Program-made: the position numbers and the translations under genes
Shown here: positions 12,827 to 15,136 of the stretch, one piece after another
Layout: the number at the start of each line of letters is the position of its first letter
How positions within the stretch are numbered: the stretch's first letter is position 1
Assembly (NCBI GenBank): GCA_045616945.1
Contig: JAZLHR010000114.1
Coordinates: 1 to 15,136, forward strand
Source: UBA6987 sp045616945
Lineage (GTDB): Bacteria > Bacillota > Clostridia > Lachnospirales > Lachnospiraceae
DNA: 15,136 bases
Reading direction: 5' to 3'
Notes under the pieces: model-generated
Told to the model about the DNA's origin: nothing
Databases searched by the model: none
What the model saw: only the letters and a program-made list of their open reading frames with translations

Positions 12827-14761
12827 TCACGCACTCTGACGGGCGTTCTTTCTGCGCTTTTTCAATTTGGAGATCAGGCGGCAGATCAAAAATACGATCA
12901 GTGCCAGCAGCAGTATCACGACGATGAATGCGATCGGGATGATCTTCGCTGCCGTGCCGGGATGGGAAATCACGGCAAGACCGCCTTCACTGAACTTGTT
13001 CTTCCGTCCCTGCACATCCTTGTAGATCTCGGGCAGTTCGGGCACACCTTCCTCGTTCTTGTCAAAGCTCCGCAGGTAATTCACCATGGCGACCCATTCC
13101 TTGATCTCTTCGCCCTCCTGATTCTTCAAGGAGTATTCGTAGAAATCGGTCACGGGATTGCCGTCCGCGTCCTTGGGAGTAATAGACAGGATCCCCTTCG
13201 TCAGCCCGTTCAGCATGCCGAGCATATTGGCGGCATACATATTGGCGCAGACTTTATAAAGCTCATTGTCCTTGATCTTCTCACGGCTGCCGTCCGGACG
13301 TTCCAGATAGACCTCCGTCACACGGTCGAGCAGGATCCGCTTCGTATTGAAACTGTATTTGAGGCCGCTGTAGCTCATCTTGATGGAGCTGACCATGTTT
13401 CCGAGGCTGGCATCCAGTTCGGTGAGCAGCTTCAGTTCTTTACCGGTGATATATACACCTACGATGGGATGGCCCGCGCTGCCGTCACCGCCCACACCCA
13501 GCGAGCAGATCTCAAAAGCATCTGCCACGGAAATGTTGCCGGTACGGACTGCGCTCCGGATAGTACCTAGGCCGACCAGAGCCACGTCGATATCGTCGAT
13601 CCCATTGCGGCGTGCTTCATACAGATAAGCATCCGCAATCAGGTCGCCGGTCGTATATTCCTGATGCGACGCATACATTTCCTGCACGGAGATCATATCA
13701 AAACCGCTGTGACAGATGATCTCGTCGAAGCTTACGCCTTCCTTGGCCAGGTAAGTATCGTTGATCTTCTTCTCATATCCCGCCAGACGCTCCGCGGTCT
13801 CCGCATCTTCCTCAACGGAAAAATCGACGGGGATCAGTTCGTAGGACCCCAGTTCGATTCCATCCTTCCCTACCGTAAAAGTCATTCTGCCGAGATATTC
13901 CAGATATTCTCCGCTGGAGCAGATAACGGTCTTTCCCACCTGTGCCGCCTTTTTCAGAACGGTATGCGAATGGCCGCTGATGATAATATCGATCTCCGGC
14001 ACCGCGACTGCCAGATCGTAATCCGCGCCGGAAGTACCGCTGCCGGACATGCCGCCGTGGGAAAGCCCTATGATCACATCGCACCCGGCAGCCTTCATTT
14101 TCTGCACGGTCGCCTTGGCGGCCTCCTTATAGTCAATAAAAGTCAGGTCGGTCTGCGTATCTTCGATACTGCTGTAGCCGCTCACACCGAAAAAGCCGAA
14201 CTTCAGGCCGGCACATTCCTTCACAATGAACTCGGCAGCGCCGTATTCGTCCAGAGCTTTTTTCAGATCCTGCTGCTCTTCCGTCAAAGTGCCGGAAAAG
14301 TCGATATTGGAATAGACCAGCTGCGGCAGAGGATCTCCGGAAGCTTTGGCCGCACGAAGCATCTTGGCGAGGCCATAGCCGCCGAAATCAAACTCATGAT
14401 TGCCGAAGGTCACCGCATCGCAGCCGAGGATGCCGAGGTTGCGAAGTTCAAAGGCATCCGTCGAATACGCAGCCTGAAACAGTGTTCCCATGGAGAAATC
14501 CCCGCTGTCGGCATACAGAGAATTTTCCGTACGATACTGCTTCAGAAGCGTTGCAAGACGCGCCGCGCCGCCGTGTTCGACTTCCTTTTGGCCCGAAAGC
14601 GAGGTCGTCGGATAAAGGTAATCATGGATATCGCCGGTGAAGAACAAAGTGATCTCTTCTCCGGCCGCCTTATCGTCCGCAAATACAGAAACAGACAGAC
14701 AAAGCAAAAGCAGGCATACACTCAAAAGTGCGATTTTCTTCCACGAAACAGAATGCTTCAT
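12827..14761 (-). CDS. Secreted, membrane-anchored 5'-nucleotidase-family metallophosphoesterase
   Basis: A 644-residue extracellular phosphoesterase. Residues 1-29 are a signal peptide (KK, then a Leu-rich core, likely cut near VFA-DD). The calcineurin-like metal centre is complete: GDIHD (D44, H46), GD (D88), GNHEFD (N121, H122), SHGG (H235) and GHSH (H264, H266). A 5'-nucleotidase C-terminal domain (about 350-560) follows, with TTGDLIADAYL, GLGTIRSAV and VYITGKEL; the usual NGGGIR substrate motif is altered to GLGTIR. Residues about 607-630 form a TM helix followed by KKRRK, so the enzyme is held on the outer face of the membrane rather than by LPXTG. It probably frees nucleosides and phosphate from external nucleotides; the altered motif leaves a cyclic-nucleotide or other phosphoester substrate open. 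ATG 14759-14761 has AAGGAG (14768-14773) 6 bases upstream. Single-gene unit. Confidence 0.9.
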   Translation of the reverse strand: MKHSVSWKKIALLSVCLLLLCLSVSVFADDKAAGEEITLFFTGDIHDYLYPTTSLSGQKEVEHGGAARLATLLKQYRTENSLYADSGDFSMGTLFQAAYSTDAFELRNLGILGCDAVTFGNHEFDFGGYGLAKMLRAAKASGDPLPQLVYSNIDFSGTLTEEQQDLKKALDEYGAAEFIVKECAGLKFGFFGVSGYSSIEDTQTDLTFIDYKEAAKATVQKMKAAGCDVIIGLSHGGMSGSGTSGADYDLAVAVPEIDIIISGHSHTVLKKAAQVGKTVICSSGEYLEYLGRMTFTVGKDGIELGSYELIPVDFSVEEDAETAERLAGYEKKINDTYLAKEGVSFDEIICHSGFDMISVQEMYASHQEYTTGDLIADAYLYEARRNGIDDIDVALVGLGTIRSAVRTGNISVADAFEICSLGVGGDGSAGHPIVGVYITGKELKLLTELDASLGNMVSSIKMSYSGLKYSFNTKRILLDRVTEVYLERPDGSREKIKDNELYKVCANMYAANMLGMLNGLTKGILSITPKDADGNPVTDFYEYSLKNQEGEEIKEWVAMVNYLRSFDKNEEGVPELPEIYKDVQGRKNKFSEGGLAVISHPGTAAKIIPIAFIVVILLLALIVFLICRLISKLKKRRKNARQSA

Positions 14762-14778
14762 AAAAGTCTCCTTTCAGG

Positions 14779-14795
14779 CCGGATGATCGATCCGG
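14779..14795. promoter_or_regulatory. Short hairpin in the nucleotidase mRNA leader
   Basis: CCGGAT (14779-14784) and ATCCGG (14790-14795) pair around a 5-base loop, 5 bases upstream of the AAGGAG ribosome binding site. If transcription starts near 14800 this hairpin is the first element of the mRNA and could affect stability or translation. Confidence 0.4.
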
Positions 14796-14806
14796 ACCTG
14801 CCCACA

Positions 14807-14835
14807 ATCATACCCTAAAACACGCGGCTGCGCAA
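14807..14835 (-). promoter_or_regulatory. Possible promoter of the nucleotidase gene
   Basis: On the minus strand, TTGCGC (14830-14835, 3/6) and TATGAT (14807-14812, 5/6) are 17 bases apart. If this is the promoter, the folded element at 14836-14926 lies upstream of it and is not in the nucleotidase mRNA. An alternative is a start further upstream, for example GATAAT on the minus strand near 14974-14979. Confidence 0.4.
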
Positions 14836-14926
14836 GCGGAACCGTTTTTCACCCGATAACGGGTCCCTGTCTTCCTGCTGCTTCGTCTGCGAAGTTCCGG
14901 TATCTTCCTGCTTGAAAACGGTCCGC
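14836..14926. other. Predicted folded element (closing stem with two inner hairpins)
   Basis: GCGGAACCGTTTTTC (14836-14850) pairs with GAAAACGGTCCGC (14914-14926): 13 base pairs with two single-base bulges. Inside are two perfect 5-base-pair hairpins with 4-base loops: ACCCG-ATAA-CGGGT (14851-14864) and CTTCG-TCTG-CGAAG (14881-14894). A 10-base direct repeat, TCTTCCTGCT, occurs at 14870-14879 and 14903-14912. Together this looks like a multi-branch RNA or a cruciform-prone DNA element. It does not match any riboswitch, tRNA or 6S pattern I can recall, and the strand is not determined. There is no protein-coding signal in it. Confidence 0.4.
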
Positions 14927-15002
14927 AGCATCCCGCCTGACCTTTTCCTTTTGGATCCGCCGTGGTGCGAAATAATTATCTAATTTGGATCCAGACGTAA
15001 AT

Positions 15003-15072
15003 TCCCAAAGTAAATCCCACAGTAGATAAACGCTTGGATTTAGTATGGGAAATCGATGAATTTAGTGTGGGA
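15003..15072. repeat. Four copies of a 12-bp motif, two in each orientation
   Basis: The motif approximates TCCCAnAnTAAA. Plus-strand copies are adjacent: TCCCAAAGTAAA (15003-15014) and TCCCACAGTAGA (15015-15026). Minus-strand copies read as TTTAGTATGGGA (15039-15050) and TTTAGTGTGGGA (15061-15072), 22 bases apart. Base composition turns AT-rich from about 14970. The last 64 bases (15073-15136) are purine-rich, with AAAAGGAG at 15072-15079 but no start codon opening a reading frame (ATG at 15121 is followed by TGA). This could be the terminal region of a mobile element or a multi-site regulatory region of a gene beyond the window. Confidence 0.5.
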
Positions 15073-15136
15073 AAAGGAGAAAAAACAGGAGAAAATCGGG
15101 AAAATCAAAGGATTTTTTGCATGTGAAATAAGCCTG

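Noticed and set aside
14836..14926. A tRNA or known riboswitch in the folded element
   Set aside because: It has no T-loop GTTCRA pattern, no acceptor stem of 7 bp with CCA, and no conserved core of the TPP, FMN, purine, glycine, c-di-GMP or ZTP classes that I can recognise.
15003..15072. CRISPR array
   Set aside because: Repeats are only 12 bases, in both orientations, with spacers of 0 to 22 bases of no constant size, and no cas genes are present.

Overview
The window reads as a chromosomal segment of a moderately GC-rich member of the Bacillota, most likely Clostridia (Lachnospiraceae-like). The grounds are strong AGGAGG-type ribosome binding sites before nearly every gene, consensus-like sigma-A promoters, Rho-independent hairpin and T-tract terminators, and the protein families present. 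This placement is inferred from style, not from a marker gene. No rRNA, tRNA or CRISPR array was seen.

Layout. 1-262 is the 5' part of an IS1182-type transposase, cut off where it abuts the stop codon of a PutP-type sodium/solute symporter (275-1747, minus). Upstream of putP are a good promoter, a 15-bp-arm palindrome and a TetR-family regulator gene (1941-2528, minus). Divergent from TetR is a CAT/E2-fold acyltransferase-like gene broken into two overlapping frames (2804-3244 and 3241-3654, plus), followed by two tandem terminators. Next is a two-gene operon of paralogous alpha/beta hydrolases (3787-4644 and 4641-5531, plus) joined by a GTGA overlap and closed by a terminator. A fusion of an XRE-type helix-turn-helix with a BadF/N-acetylglucosamine-kinase-like domain follows (5664-6794, plus). 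It converges on two overlapping MacB-like ABC transporter genes, each with ATPase and FtsX permease in one chain (11747 to 6838, minus). A pyridoxal/pyridoxamine kinase gene (11842-12675, minus) and a secreted, membrane-anchored 5'-nucleotidase-family phosphoesterase gene (12827-14761, minus) each have their own promoter and terminator.

The last 375 bases hold no gene. They contain the nucleotidase promoter, a roughly 90-base segment predicted to fold into a closed multi-stem structure (14836-14926), and an AT-rich tail with four copies of a 12-base motif, two in each orientation (15003-15072).

How the genes may work together. The pair of hydrolases, which look like carbohydrate-ester esterases, sits next to a sugar-kinase-like transcription factor; this could be a small module for deacylating and sensing a modified sugar, but that is inference from neighbourhood only. 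The ABC pair probably forms a heterodimeric MacB-type exporter or mechanotransmitter. The other genes are single-gene units of transport, cofactor salvage and extracellular nucleotide scavenging. The items most worth a second look are the XRE-kinase fusion with its upstream inverted repeat, the split acyltransferase, the palindrome upstream of putP, the folded element upstream of the nucleotidase, and the repeat cluster at the right edge.
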